A DNA stretch of 64,000 nucleotides from Coprinellus micaceus (lineage: Eukaryota; Basidiomycota; Agaricomycetes; Agaricales; Psathyrellaceae): NCBI GenBank assembly GCA_951394405.1, contig OX596345.1, positions 1,488,001-1,552,000 of the forward strand, written 5' to 3'. The notes under the pieces are model-generated. The model had not been told where the DNA came from, made no database searches, and saw nothing but the letters and a program-made list of their open reading frames with translations. Of the stretch, positions 13,231 to 24,974 are shown in pieces; the stretch's first letter is position 1; every line of letters starts with the position of its first letter. The position numbers were made by a program, and so were the translations under genes.

Positions 13231-13986
13231 ATGGCCCCCTTGAAGACCACCATCACTGCCTTGCTCATTGCCTGCCTCTCAGCCCAAAGCGTCGTGGCCA
13301 CCATTCCCGTTGGCGGTCTGTGTAAGTGTTCGCAACATGGCTGAGGAGCCCCGTTGCTCATGTCGTTGATTGTCCCCCTTCGCGTTTCCTTCAGGCGCCG
13401 GAATCGCGGGACCCGTTCAGGTTAGTGAAGCCCATCCACCTACCGGCCTTCCATTCGATGTATCAGTCACATTTAATGACTATCTTATAGGACGATTGTA
13501 AGGCACTCTTCTTGTCCGTTAGTCTAAGGTGGGCCACTCATTCGCCGACCTAGGTGAAAAGGGCAGCACCTGCTGCGAAGTTAGTCCGGATCGCGCCCTG
13601 TGAGTATTTTCTGAGTCTTCTCGAACGCTACTTCGCTGTGTTCTGACGGCGGCCGATTTTTCTGTGTAGATGTGCAGCAGTCGCCGACGGAAAATGCCCC
13701 GATAAATTCATCCCCGAAGGCGGCCTCTGTACGTTCCCTTCAGCTCTTGCGATACCCGTGGCTGCAACTGAGCTCCTGTCAATAAAAGGCGCTGGGTTTG
13801 CTGGACCTCTCCCTTTCCCTTGCGTCCCTGGGACCAAGTGCTGCTATCTCTTCGCGGACAACGCTGAGTGCGTCCTCAGTATCACTTGTACTAAACCCCT
13901 CGGCTGACGTTTGCTTTTTCACTGCTCGAAGGTGCATCCCTCTGGACCAGAAGTGCCCAACGAATTGGCGCAAGTCGGAGCAATAA
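13231..13986 (+). CDS. Small secreted protein, two tandem cysteine modules
   Basis: Seven exons (13231-13321, 13395-13420, 13491-13497, 13554-13599, 13670-13728, 13789-13867, 13932-13986) join in frame to 120 residues. Residues 1-23 form a signal peptide (MAPLKTTITALLIACLSAQ...). The mature part is two copies of one module: GLCAG-I/F-AGP, then C, then G-x2-CC, then D-x-A-x-C, then KCP, with six cysteines each (12 in all). Module 1 covers about residues 28-66 and module 2 about 75-112. Introns fall at matching places in both modules: one inside the GGL-C codon and one just before the fifth cysteine. This supports an internal duplication. The C-x(n)-G-x2-CC pattern suggests a disulphide-knotted extracellular protein. 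No function is known to me. An effector-like, wall-surface or inhibitor role are all possible. Confidence 0.85.
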
Positions 13987-14083
13987 AAGCTTTCCCCAGC
14001 AGGCCTGCTACCCCCATGTACGCCAATTTGTCGCAGTATCGACAGAACAAAGAGGAATGTCAATTTGAACACTGTATTCTATC

Positions 14084-15136
14084 CTACGCTGGAACCTCCT
14101 TCTCCACTGCACTGGCCATCTCTCCGAGTGTCTCGAATCTCCACGTCCACGGCTTCTGTCCACTGGGAAGTTCGTTGCACGTAACCGCGCTCTGCCTATC
14201 AATCCATACACTCTTCACGCCTAGTTGGCTCGCAGCGGTGTGGTCATGTGTCAGGCTTTGGGCGACCACCAACACCTTGTCCTTCACATCTTCCCCTTCC
14301 TCCAACTGACCCCCAAGCAGCTCGGGGTGGGTCTTGATGTAGTTCAGCGCCTCCTGGAATCCACCAAGCGCGGGCTTATAGCAACCGACGTCTTGTGCGG
14401 TAAGGATGAGGGACCAAGGTGACTTGCCCTTCGCAGCAGTCGACTGTGGGTGCCAGTACTTCTCTGCCTTCGAGGTAGGGTATAGGTAAGGTGATGGGTC
14501 CTGGGGGGTTTGTCCCTCTGATAACACGCCGTGGGTATATTGGAACGACTCCCGATCAACGTTCGATAGTACGACGAGTCTGAAATGGCGAGCGAGGGAG
14601 TGCAGGGCGGCGGAGGTGTCAGGGAAGATTGGCCAATTTTTAATCGAGTCTCCAAAGGCTTTATGGGTGGTTCGGTCCTCCGACTCTGTGCTGGAAGCGC
14701 CGGGCGCCGAGGTGCCAGCAGCAGCTTCAGTGAATGTTGCGCTCCCATCGGTACTTCCAGATACGGTGGATGTCGAAGTTTCTTGTGAGGATAGAGCTTT
14801 AAGGCGCTGTTCCAGCACTTCGTGCACTTTAGCCAAGAGGTTGGCGTAAAGCATATCTGGAAACTGGCTCTGCAAGTCGCTTTCCACGGATCCGAAGGCG
14901 GTGAGTGCTTCTTTGCGAGTCCAGTTCCTTGAAGATGGGAATTTGGCAAGCAAAGGCTTCAGAGCGTCGTAGAGCCCACTTTCCCAGTCCTAAGTTCATA
15001 CACCGAAGAATTTCTGCCAGTAAGATTCCCTGGCCGCAAATCAAGACAGAGGCGTTGATTTCCTCACCATGAGAGTGCCGTATACATCGAAGATGAGTAC
15101 CTTGCGATCCGTCAACTTTCCAGAAGAATCGGACAT
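14084..15136 (-). CDS. HAD-superfamily hydrolase, haloacid dehalogenase type II-like
   Basis: Two exons (15068-15136 and 14084-14989) give 324 residues. HAD motif I is in the first exon (IFDVYGTL; nucleophile Asp17). Motif II is VVLSNVDR, the motif III lysine sits in DVGCYKPALGGF, and the C-terminus has the HDHTAASQLGV-SVWIDR block typical of haloacid dehalogenase type II and related fungal enzymes. A Ser/Thr-rich low-complexity insert (about residues 95-125) interrupts the cap region. The real substrate cannot be told from sequence; many fungal members are phosphatases or dehalogenases of unknown physiological role. It is cytosolic, as no targeting signal is seen. Its stop lies 97 bp from the stop of the convergent secreted-protein gene. 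Confidence 0.88.
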
Positions 15137-15413
15137 CTTGTGGTAGGTAGGATTGTGCGGTGGTTATGAGGAGACGCCGAGGAGGAGATGGGAGTGTCAG
15201 ATCTGTCAATGCCATGGACACGCCCCTATTTATATGTCCACTGATGTCATCGATTGAGAGGGCGACGGTTCCGAGGGTATTCCGTAAGCGCTCGTCCTAC
15301 CGAATCAAAATGAGTCGGTCCTGGACGAATAGTTTTCAATCCCGGCTGTTCTCGTGTTTGGTTGGACGAAAAGGCCAAGCATGGTGGGCTGACTTTCACG
15401 ACTCGGGCCGTGC

Positions 15414-17057
15414 CTATAATAAATAGTCTACATGGATTCGGTTATGATAGTCCGTCAGGGTAATCCCCTTATTATCGTCATGCCCTTCGTTACAGACGTA
15501 AGCGTACCGACCGGAAAACGAGCAGAATATCTGCGGCTCCAACAACGTCGCATGAGCTTCGCTGTTTTGGTCCTCCCGGAAGCGACTTCCAACGTTCGTC
15601 TCCCAAGAGTTGGCAGACGCGATCATTTCAAGTGCACATCCAGCCACAGAACAATATCCGGCTATGAATTGCATCTCTCCGCACCGAGAGTAAGCAAAGG
15701 TTGAGTTGGCTCCCAAGAGGGGCGAGAATAGCGATACCTTTGGACACCGCGTGACATCCACACGTTGACTTCGAATATCAAATCGAACTTGGACCATTGT
15801 GCTGACACCAGGGGGCAATCTGCGATCCACGAGGTCGATTTGGAACGGTATTTGGTTGCTCTCCCGGTACCACTGAGGCATCAGAATTTCCGCAGTCCCT
15901 CCTTCGTCCACCAACTGACCACCTGGATACTCCAAATACGACGGGTTCCTTGGCACGGCGCCGTCGACCGGCGCTTCCAGAACGAAGGGCGCTTTAATTG
16001 GTTCTAAAGGGGGGATCTCCCAAGTGTAGACACCGTCGTTCTTCAGAATCACCATACGGTCGTCGTGGTTATCCTGGTGCGTATCTTGTCAGCTTCGCCG
16101 AGTCCTACACGGAGAAAAGGCCATACCATGTACCAGCTCGATCTGCCGTTTGACTCGATGGGCCACGAAGCGAGCCGGGAGTCGATAAAGTCCCAAACAG
16201 CAAATGAATCTCGACCAAAGAGATAGACTTTGTTCTCCGACAGCCACCAGGTCTCGAGCCAGGCCCCGAAACGCAGCTCCAAATGCGCAAGCCTTCGGAT
16301 CTTTGTATTCTCAGGGAGGGGCCCAACCTCGTACACGCATATACTAAGGAAGTCAGCCAATGACCCACAGGAGTATCCACTATTGACTGACTGTTGGAAG
16401 GTATAGTCCTGGGAATGGTCTAGATATGCAGTGAACCTAAGGAACCTGCCGGAATGCGGAAGGGGTGCTGATATCCCGTGTAGTTCAAACCGGGAGTCCT
16501 GCGCCGTAAAGTCGAAAACGTCCAAAAGCTCGGCCCCGTGCTGCGTACCTACGCGAGTATATGGAGGGCCCAAGTCCCAGAGACCCAACTTTGCATTTGA
16601 GCATCCAAAGAGGTAGCGCCCGCCGGGAACAAGGTGGGATCGATTGCTGATGCGCGGTGTCCCGTTCAGACGAGCTTCTGCAGGGAAGTGCAGGAGCAGT
16701 TCCCTCACAGGATGTAGCTCCTCGTTCCTGGTTAGGCTGCGAAGCAGTAAGGTTGGCCCTATAGCCCCCTTTTTCAACGCTTGAAGGTCCAATGCTTCGA
16801 TAGGGCCGAAGGACGGCTCAAACACCTTAGCGTCTCGACAAGTGACACGAAACGCGTCTTCCCAAAGACATCGATGAGATAGTGCATCGCAACCGGCTTT
16901 CGAGACCTAAGATGCGCTCTCATTAGCACCGACACACGCCACCAGTACCAGCGAGTGTACGGCCCACCTGACCCAGGCGCAATAGATCGATAGCATCTAG
17001 CGCTGTGAAGATGTGGAATATGAGGACCTCAATCGGCAGATCGAAGATGCTACACAT
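15414..17057 (-). CDS. F-box protein of a local paralogous family, copy 1
   Basis: Four exons (16968-17057, 16392-16906, 16127-16343, 15414-16073) give 493 residues. The N-terminus is F-box-like (MCSIFDLPIEVLIFHIF, then DAIDLLRLGQ). F-box proteins recruit targets to SCF ubiquitin ligases through Skp1. The rest matches three other genes in this window: WEDAFRVTCRDAKVFEPSFGP, a GPTLL-R-LT block, VPGGRYLFG...LGLWDLG, VYEVGPLPENTKIR, a WLSENKVYLFG...VWDFIDS block, GVYTWEIPPLE and a closing SGRYAYVC...RIHVDYLL. The repeated VWD/YLFG strands look like a degenerate beta-propeller. The second intron has a GTCAGT donor. A TAAGCGCCC element lies 152 bp upstream of the ATG. The target is unknown. Confidence 0.8.
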
Positions 17058-17523
17058 CTGGGGATTAGACGTTGATCAAGGCGGAGGCGGTGAAGGACAT
17101 TAATAAGAAGAACTAGGTGACACGAGGTTGAAGGAGTGGCGCTGACTTCAGTCGGCTTCTTGCGGCGGCGTTTCAAAGCGACCAAGGTGCAATCAGGTGA
17201 TTGTGATATAAGCGCCCATCCCAATCTAAGGCGCTTGGCCCGGGCCCGTTCGACCGCTCACCAAGGCATTGAACAACTGTCACCTTCGTTCAGAGTTTAC
17301 GTCTACCATGGGTAGTTGGGTATTAAAGTATCTAAAGGAGTGTGGGTAAGTCAAAGAACGTGGGGGTATTGTAGCGTATTGGTACTAAAGAGTGTCCGAG
17401 GGTCGAGAGCATCAGTAAGATAAAACAAGAAGTGAGTATCTGAAATCGGTCGGGTACTACCAGTGTGCCCTCTTTGGCTTGACAGAATATCGCAACAACA
17501 GCGGATTCACGAAACACCGGCCT

Positions 17524-19104
17524 CTAGTGAACGACTCTCCTCTTTTCACTCCCGCGTGCACCCACCACCTGCTCGGTCCCAACACTATACGGTGGCGGCG
17601 AGTAAACAGTGCTGGGTGCAACGGCGGCAGCATTGGTAGGTGCCATCTCACTTGACCCAACGAAGGGGTTAGACCCGCCCGAACCACTCGTGATCCCCGT
17701 GTATGCACTGGCGGCATTCCATGAGTACTGGGAATTCGAGTCAGGGGACAGTGTGCGTTGATGACCATACTGCTGAGGTTGTTGAGCAGCCCCGACGGGC
17801 TGGGGGACATGTGAAACGGGGGAAGCAGGGAAATGGGAGCCGGTCATATACATAGTGGGAGCATTGTTTGCGACGGCATGGTTGAAGGGGGAGGATTCGT
17901 AAGCTGTGGGGGCGAACAGGTTGACCGGGCCGTTGTCGACATAGTCGGCCATCTCTCGAGCCCGTCGGCGTCGACGGCGCCAGAGGATGAAGCCTCCGAT
18001 GAGTAACGCAAGAACGACCACGACTGCCACAACTGGTCCCACTATCTTCGCCACATTGTTTGACGTAGCTCCCGTCTGGTCAGCCCGATCGGACCCCGAG
18101 TTACCCGTGGTACCGTTGTTGCCGTTTGAGCCACTGCTTCCGCTGCTGGACGATGAGCCAGAACCTCCAGAACCACCGTCCGGGGGGCCAGCTGCACCAG
18201 ATAACCCAGTACCTGTTGAGTCTGAGGCAGAAAATGTGGAGCTGCTGCACGAATCAAACAAGGAATGTAAGCAGGCGTTCGGGAGCTGACAGGGACTAAC
18301 TCTACCTGGAACTTGTCTGGGTGGTAGTCCCGGACGGTCGATTACCAGTGCCAGTGGTCGTGCTCGAACTTGACACGGTAGGGTTGGCAGTAGTCGGGAT
18401 GGCATTCGACGATGTAGAGGTTGTGGGGGCGGCCGGGGCGTTGGAGGTTGGTGCAACAGTGCGAATAGGCCTAGTATCCGGGCATAAGCACCACTGCGTC
18501 CCCACCGCAGAAGAGGTTCTCACTCACGTATATTCAATTTTATCCAACGCGACTGCGACTCTTGGACGGGGACCGGAGTTGGTCCAATGTATCCTCAGGG
18601 TGTGTTTCGCGGCGGAGTAACCCGACTTTGAAAAGACGAGGGCCCGAGGAGCAATGTCACCGGCGAAGCTAAAGTCTGAGGCGGAGATAGGCCTTGTCAT
18701 CTCCAACTTGTCGTCGACAAAGAAGAGGAGCGATGAGTCCCCAGTTGAGCTACGAACGGCTGTTTAAAATGTGCATCGAAGAGAGAAAATGTAGACGCAC
18801 TTGGGGTCTTGAGACCTCCAGAAGAAGAGAAAGTACGCGTCAACGCCTGTACCCTCGAAGTCCAAGGTGGCGGAGACCTGGGATCGTCCTGTTGCCCACC
18901 AAGTTTGCATCCATGTGCCTATGTCGCCAGAGAGGTTACAGTGAGCGTGCGCAAGCCAGCTGCAGACCACCTAGACAGACCTGCGGATGCGGCCTGCAAA
19001 ACCTTATCGACAGTTGTGTCGCAAGCGACACATACTGCATTCTTCTCCCATCCTTCACTGTACGAAATCCTGCCGCCCTGGTCTTCGACGACTACTTTCG
19101 ACAT
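17524..19104 (-). CDS. Single-pass membrane protein with beta-sandwich-like ectodomain
   Basis: Five exons (18981-19104, 18801-18918, 18528-18749, 18306-18470, 17524-18244) give 449 residues. The N-terminal 150 residues (MSKVVVEDQGGRISYSEGW..., SATLDFEGTGVDAYFLFF, SLLFFVDDKLE, YSAAKHTLRI, VAVALDKIEYT) resemble the jelly-roll-like ectodomain seen in many agaricomycete wall-sensor-like proteins. A Ser/Thr/Gly-rich linker follows. Then comes one membrane helix (IVGPVVAVVVVLALLIGGF) followed directly by a run of arginines, a strong stop-transfer signal. The tail of about 130 residues is Pro/Ser/Tyr-rich with a PPPYS motif. No cleavable signal peptide is seen at the chosen ATG, so the first exon could be incomplete. 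A role at the cell surface is inferred. Confidence 0.78.
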
Positions 19105-19956
19105 CCTTCAAGGCTGTCAGGTTGTTCCTCGTTGCCGCAGAATTAAGGGACAGAACAGGGGACCGCGACTGCGGCGCAAGTGGGGGGAGAAGGAGAAATG
19201 GGCGGAGAGGGAAAGCTCCTCACAACGCAAATGCCGCCAATGATATATTGCTATCAGTCAGCTCTGTGGGGTTCGCGAAGGTGCGCTTTAAACTTTGATG
19301 TCAATCGCCTGCCATCGACAAACGAGGGCAGGAAATTCGGTTGGAAGGGACCGTACTAGGGCGCTAGGCGCGCTTTGCGGGGACGCGAAAGGAAACATTG
19401 ATTGATGCATCATCCCTGGAATGTTGTAACTTTGTCTTCCTATTTGTGCCCGGCGTGAGATCTGCCGTACCATAGAGGGGCTGGTGAAAAACCATCCCGA
19501 AGGCCACCAGAACCTCCACGACGTTCACCCGTCGTGCCGTCGAATGCACTGAGTGGTGTCCAGGTCCTTCCCAACACGAGCGGGCGTTGTTATGACGGAG
19601 GAGATGGCGTTTTGGAAGAGGGCTGTTCTCGGCGAAACAAGACGAGAGATGAAGCGATGTGACATCACCGAAAGAACCCGGTAATGCGCCATCCATATAG
19701 GTTCTTGGTCTTCGAGCTGAAGTACTCACTTAGCTCGTAGTCACCTCGAGTTGGACGGCTAGGTGCCGAGGGGGTACGCACGGGAGCGCCCAAGCGACGT
19801 TCTAACTAGATCCTCCATGCACCAGTTGACTTTGTTTCTCCAGGTCTGGGTATACATTAGATTTAATACAGGGAAGGTCGAACATACAAAAAACTTGAAA
19901 TGAATTACACCGGGACAGGAAAGATGCCAAAAAAAGAGACAAAGACAGCCAGCGCC
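19105..19956. other. Intergenic region, no gene seen
   Basis: Upstream of the membrane-protein gene and downstream of the MAP kinase stop. Open frames on the minus strand (for example 19364-19729) begin with GTG rather than ATG and show no protein-like pattern. An alternative upstream signal-peptide exon for the membrane protein was looked for in 19105-19400 and not found. Confidence 0.5.
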
Positions 19957-21331
<1,375 letters not shown>

Positions 21332-21520
21332 GTCTGCCTCCTGGTCGATGTGGTGGACGTCGTCGTCGTCGTCGCTGGACAACGCCGAGGGAGGTAACGG
21401 AGAGAAGGGGTATTGCTGGAACGAGATTTTGCCTCTCGGTGGTATAAGAGGAAACAGACAATAGAAATCTGATCTTATTATGAAGACGGCTGATCTGGAA
21501 GGAGAAAACAACGATGTCCT

Positions 21521-22357
21521 CTATACAAAAGGCGTCGATGATCCATTATCCTGAGAGCCAACTGGCTTGTTCTTGACCCAGATTTCCTTGTTATCAATGC
21601 CGTTGTCCACCGTCGTTGTCGTATCCGGCCCAATTGTCATGGTGATGGCCCCAGCAACGCCTCTCGGTTTCTTCCCACCGTCCTCAGCCGGGGAAATGTA
21701 ACTCGACCTGTGTCTGCCACCTCTGTCTTTCGAACGATTTCTCGAATGAAAGTGGGGGACGAGAGGCACCATCTCGTAAGAAATGTTTTCTTGTTCTGAA
21801 TAGAGGGAAACGGGCTGATTGTTTCCACATGAATAGAGCTCTTCTGGCACAAAGCGAAAGGACGGACCACAAGGATCTCGGACTTCGCGGAGGCGGGCCC
21901 ATGCTCGCCGATGGTCGATCCCGAGGCCTTGTTCCTTCCCGTGGCCACATGCACATCCCGAGCTGACCATCATTCTTCCGTTGGAAATCGCACCTCCTGT
22001 GCTCTGACCCATTCTCTTGGATGGCACTCTCCCATGGTCTCCTCTTCTGCTCGCTGGCCATGCTAGGAGGCACTATCAGAACTGGAAAATCCGCCTGGAC
22101 AGTGGGTGGTATCTCGGCAACGAACGATCTGTCTCCTGGGACATGAGACGACCGTTGGCCTGCGACCTGAGTCCTGCAACGAAACGCGCAACTTCCAAGT
22201 GGCCTTGCATGTTGGGATCATGCATCATTCCAAAGCTGCCTTGATGTCTCGGAAAGAAGCCCGGCGCTTGGGCGCCTCTTTGGTGTCGGATAGGCCTTAT
22301 GTCGGCGTCGAAGCTGTGGAGGCTGTGGGCGAAGCCTTGTCCAATATATCTAGTCAA
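21521..22357 (-). CDS. Doubtful hypothetical protein
   Basis: A frame from about 22070 down to the stop at 21521 can be read after an acceptor near 22071. It includes a Gly/Met-rich start (MGQSTGGAISNGRMM), a segment RRAWARLREVRDPCGPSFRF and a polar C-terminus ending DNGSSTPFV. A second frame (22357-22076) could be an upstream exon. The residue mix is protein-like, but I recognise no family, the donor that would join the two frames is unclear, and there is no good ATG for the first. It may be the remains of a gene between the MAP kinase and the cellobiohydrolase. Confidence 0.25.
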
Positions 22358-23049
22358 CTCAACTCCGCGCAGGCCTGCTTCGAACTATGTCACATCAATA
22401 CCTCAAGGACAGTTGGCCCTTCTAGAGGTTTCTACCGGCGACCGCTCACTCGCTGTCCCCTGGAGAGAACGTCGAAGCAGCCAGAGCTTCCATCCCAACA
22501 CACCTAGAAAAACATGGACCCATAGAGATAGACGTTGGATGCCCCTGGCGGTTCATCTTGTGGCATCTCGGTGCCAGGTACGGTATCCACGGAGGACGGT
22601 TCGGCGTCGCAAGCCCGGGTTTCAACCCCTGACAAGGACGCCCAGTAAGTGGTGACCGGCCTCGGCCAACCCGCATTCACAAGACTCAAAGCCAACCGTT
22701 GGGTGCAGTTGGCGTCATATGTACCCGCAGACTCTGTGCCTTGGCGAGCCAGTTGCGGGCATACATTTCTTTGCAAGTAGGAACCTTGTGCATGAATCCG
22801 TCGCTTCTGGGACAAATGCCGAGGAGCTGCAGACCCACTTGGCCCGGCCTCAAACCGTCGATTATAACGGAAGGCAGGAGCCCACCGTTGGACATAATGG
22901 GTCGTAGAGGACTGTGCGGTATGGCCAAGAATGACCGGTGAGCATTCGGATTGTCTTCGGTAGATACTTGACAGAGGAAGCTCAGGTGTACATATTGTGA
23001 GATAGGATCTCGGCTTGAAAGTCTGCAGGAAGTCTTCGAACTACTGGTC
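22358..23049. other. Intergenic region upstream of cellobiohydrolase
   Basis: Holds the upstream promoter of the GH7 gene. A minus-strand frame at 22504-22815 (with TYDANCTQRLALSL and GASNVYLYGSMFF) looks somewhat protein-like but could not be joined to a start or to the doubtful gene on its left. Confidence 0.4.
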
Positions 23050-23056
23050 TATAAAT
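23050..23056 (+). promoter_or_regulatory. TATA box of GH7 gene
   Basis: TATAAAT lies 51 bp upstream of the cellobiohydrolase ATG. Highly expressed, inducible cellulase genes commonly carry such a box close to the start. Confidence 0.7.
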
Positions 23057-23100
23057 CCTGCTCCAACTTCAACGTCGAAGGAGACAACTCCGTCCCCAGG

Positions 23101-24584
23101 ATGTTGCGCTCTCCTCTTTTGGTCCCCTTGTCGCTCGCTGTGGCCTCCTTGGCCCAGCAAGTCGGCGACTACACTACCGAAACACACCCCAGGCTCCCGT
23201 GGCAAGAATGTACTCGCAGTGGTTGCACCACCAAAAGCTCGGGATCCGTCACACTCGACGCTAACTGGCGCTGGGTCCACGTCGCCGGCAACTACACCAA
23301 CTGCTACACTGGCAACGCCTGGAACGTCACCGTTTGCACTAGCAACTCTCAGTGTGCCTCTCGTTGCGCTTTGGAAGGTGCCAACTACCAGGAGACCTAC
23401 GGTATCACCGCTAGCAGTAACGCCCTTACCCTCAAGTTCGTCGCCCAAGGCCAGAACAAGAACGTCGGCTCCCGTGTCTACCTCATGGCGAGCGAATCCA
23501 AGTACCAGATGTTCAACCTCTTGAACAAAGAATTCACCTTCGACGTTGACGTCTCCAGGCTTCCCTGTGGACTCAACGGTGCCCTCTATTTCGTACAGAT
23601 GGACGAAGATGGAGGCGTGGCCAAGTACCCCGGCAACAAGGCTGGTGCCAAGTACGGCACTGGGTATTGTGATTCTCAATGCCCTCGCGACATCAAGTAT
23701 ATCAACGGAGAGGTGAGCCGAATATTTGTCTAGTCTCCTACACATCGCTCACTATTGCAAAGACCAACGTCGAAGGATGGAGCGCGCATCCCAGCGACGC
23801 CAACGCCGGGGCTGGAAAGTACGGTACCTGTTGCGGAGAGATGGACATCTGGGAGGCCAACTCCATTTCCACTGCCTACACCCCTCACCCCTGCAAGACT
23901 CAAAACGATGGGGGCCAGCAGCGCTGCACCGGGCAGGAGTGCAACACCCCTGATCGCTACGGCGGGCTCTGCGACCCCGATGGTTGCGACTTCAATCCCT
24001 TCCGACAGGGTGACCGCAGCTACTACGAGAACGGCCGTACCGTCGATACAAGCAAGAGGATGACCGTCGTCACCCAGTTCATCACCGACAACAACTCCAC
24101 CACCGGCACTCTCGTTGAGATCCGCCGCCTCTACGTCCAGGACGGCAAGGTCATCCCCAACTCCAAGACCAATTTCCCTGGTTTGCTCGATCCCACCGAC
24201 TCGATCACCGAGAAGTTCTGCGACGACCAGAAGCGGGCCTTCGGAGACCACCCCAGCTTCCAGAACCAGGGTGGCCTTGCGCACATGGGTCACAGCTTGG
24301 CCAAGGGACACGTCCTCGTCCTTTCCGTCTGGGCTGACTATGCCGCCAATATGCTCTGGCTTGACAGCACCTACCCCGTCGGCGCTGACCCCACCAAGCC
24401 TGGTATCGCTCGTGGCACTTGCCCCAACGATTCTGGCAACCCCAGGACACTCGAGATCGAACACCCTGATGCTCAAGTTGTCTTCTCAAATATCAAGTTT
24501 GGTGATATCGGGACCACCTACAGTGGTACCCCCATCACACTCCCTCAGGCTCCCCTCCCTCCTGGCTACAGCCCACCGAAGTAA
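23101..24584 (+). CDS. cel7: GH7 cellobiohydrolase (reducing-end exo-cellulase)
   Basis: Secreted cellobiohydrolase I of glycoside hydrolase family 7, which releases cellobiose from cellulose chain ends with retention of configuration. Two exons (23101-23712 and 23763-24584) give 477 residues. Signal peptide is residues 1-18 ([18 protein letters not shown]), and the mature protein starts [12 protein letters not shown]. The catalytic motif [10 protein letters not shown] is present, with nucleophile Glu230, Asp232 and acid/base Glu235 by this numbering. Other GH7 marks are [13 protein letters not shown], the many paired cysteines, [40 protein letters not shown] and the [12 protein letters not shown] end of the catalytic domain. 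The frame stops right after the domain at YSPPK. Downstream DNA still encodes linker and the first residues of a CBM1 (next entry). The enzyme should work, but without a cellulose-binding module. Confidence 0.97.
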
Positions 24585-24668
24585 GGTACCACCACCGTCC
24601 CTACTACGGCCGCGAGTGTTCCTTCGGCTACCACTGGCACCGCTCAGACCGGGTATGGCCAGTGGTGA
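24585..24668 (+). pseudogene. Fossil linker and start of CBM1 behind the GH7 stop
   Basis: In the same frame as the catalytic domain, directly after the TAA at 24582-24584, the next 27 codons read as a Thr/Ser/Ala/Pro linker (GTTTVPTTAASVPSATTG). They run on into TAQTGYGQW and then TGA. Y-G-Q is how a fungal family 1 cellulose-binding module normally begins, and the TGG sits where its first cysteine codon is expected. No further CBM1 residues follow in any frame, nor after the possible intron starting at the GTGAGT here. The simplest reading is a lost C-terminal module. Confidence 0.7.
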
Positions 24669-24974
24669 GTTGCTCAACTTGCCGCCGTCAATCAGCTCGA
24701 CGGCCAGCGTGTCTAAATGGTCTAAACACCCTCTCCTTCGCTTCATTTACGTACGAACACGTGTACCTATTATATTCCAATTCAAGCCAGGCTATCGCGT
24801 AGGACCTCCTTAGACACAAAGGCCGCATGCGGGAACTTGGAAGCGCCCGTGGTGACGAGCGCCTAAAGCCTTGATCCTCCTGATCCATTTCAAACGCCGC
24901 CGCGTAATGCCGAAATCACCAGCGCCATTGATAGATGATCATCGCAAGTTGTTGCCACTCGGTTCCACTCGCCT

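Noticed and set aside
22504..22815. Minus-strand frame upstream of the GH7 gene as a separate secreted protein
   Set aside because: Composition is plausible, but it has no ATG-led signal peptide, no clear splice partners and no family likeness.
24580..24693. GTAAGG at the GH7 stop as a real intron leading to a longer protein
   Set aside because: Splicing to the next AG gives about 40 residues without any CBM1 cysteine pattern, while the skipped DNA itself encodes linker in frame. A lost module explains it better.
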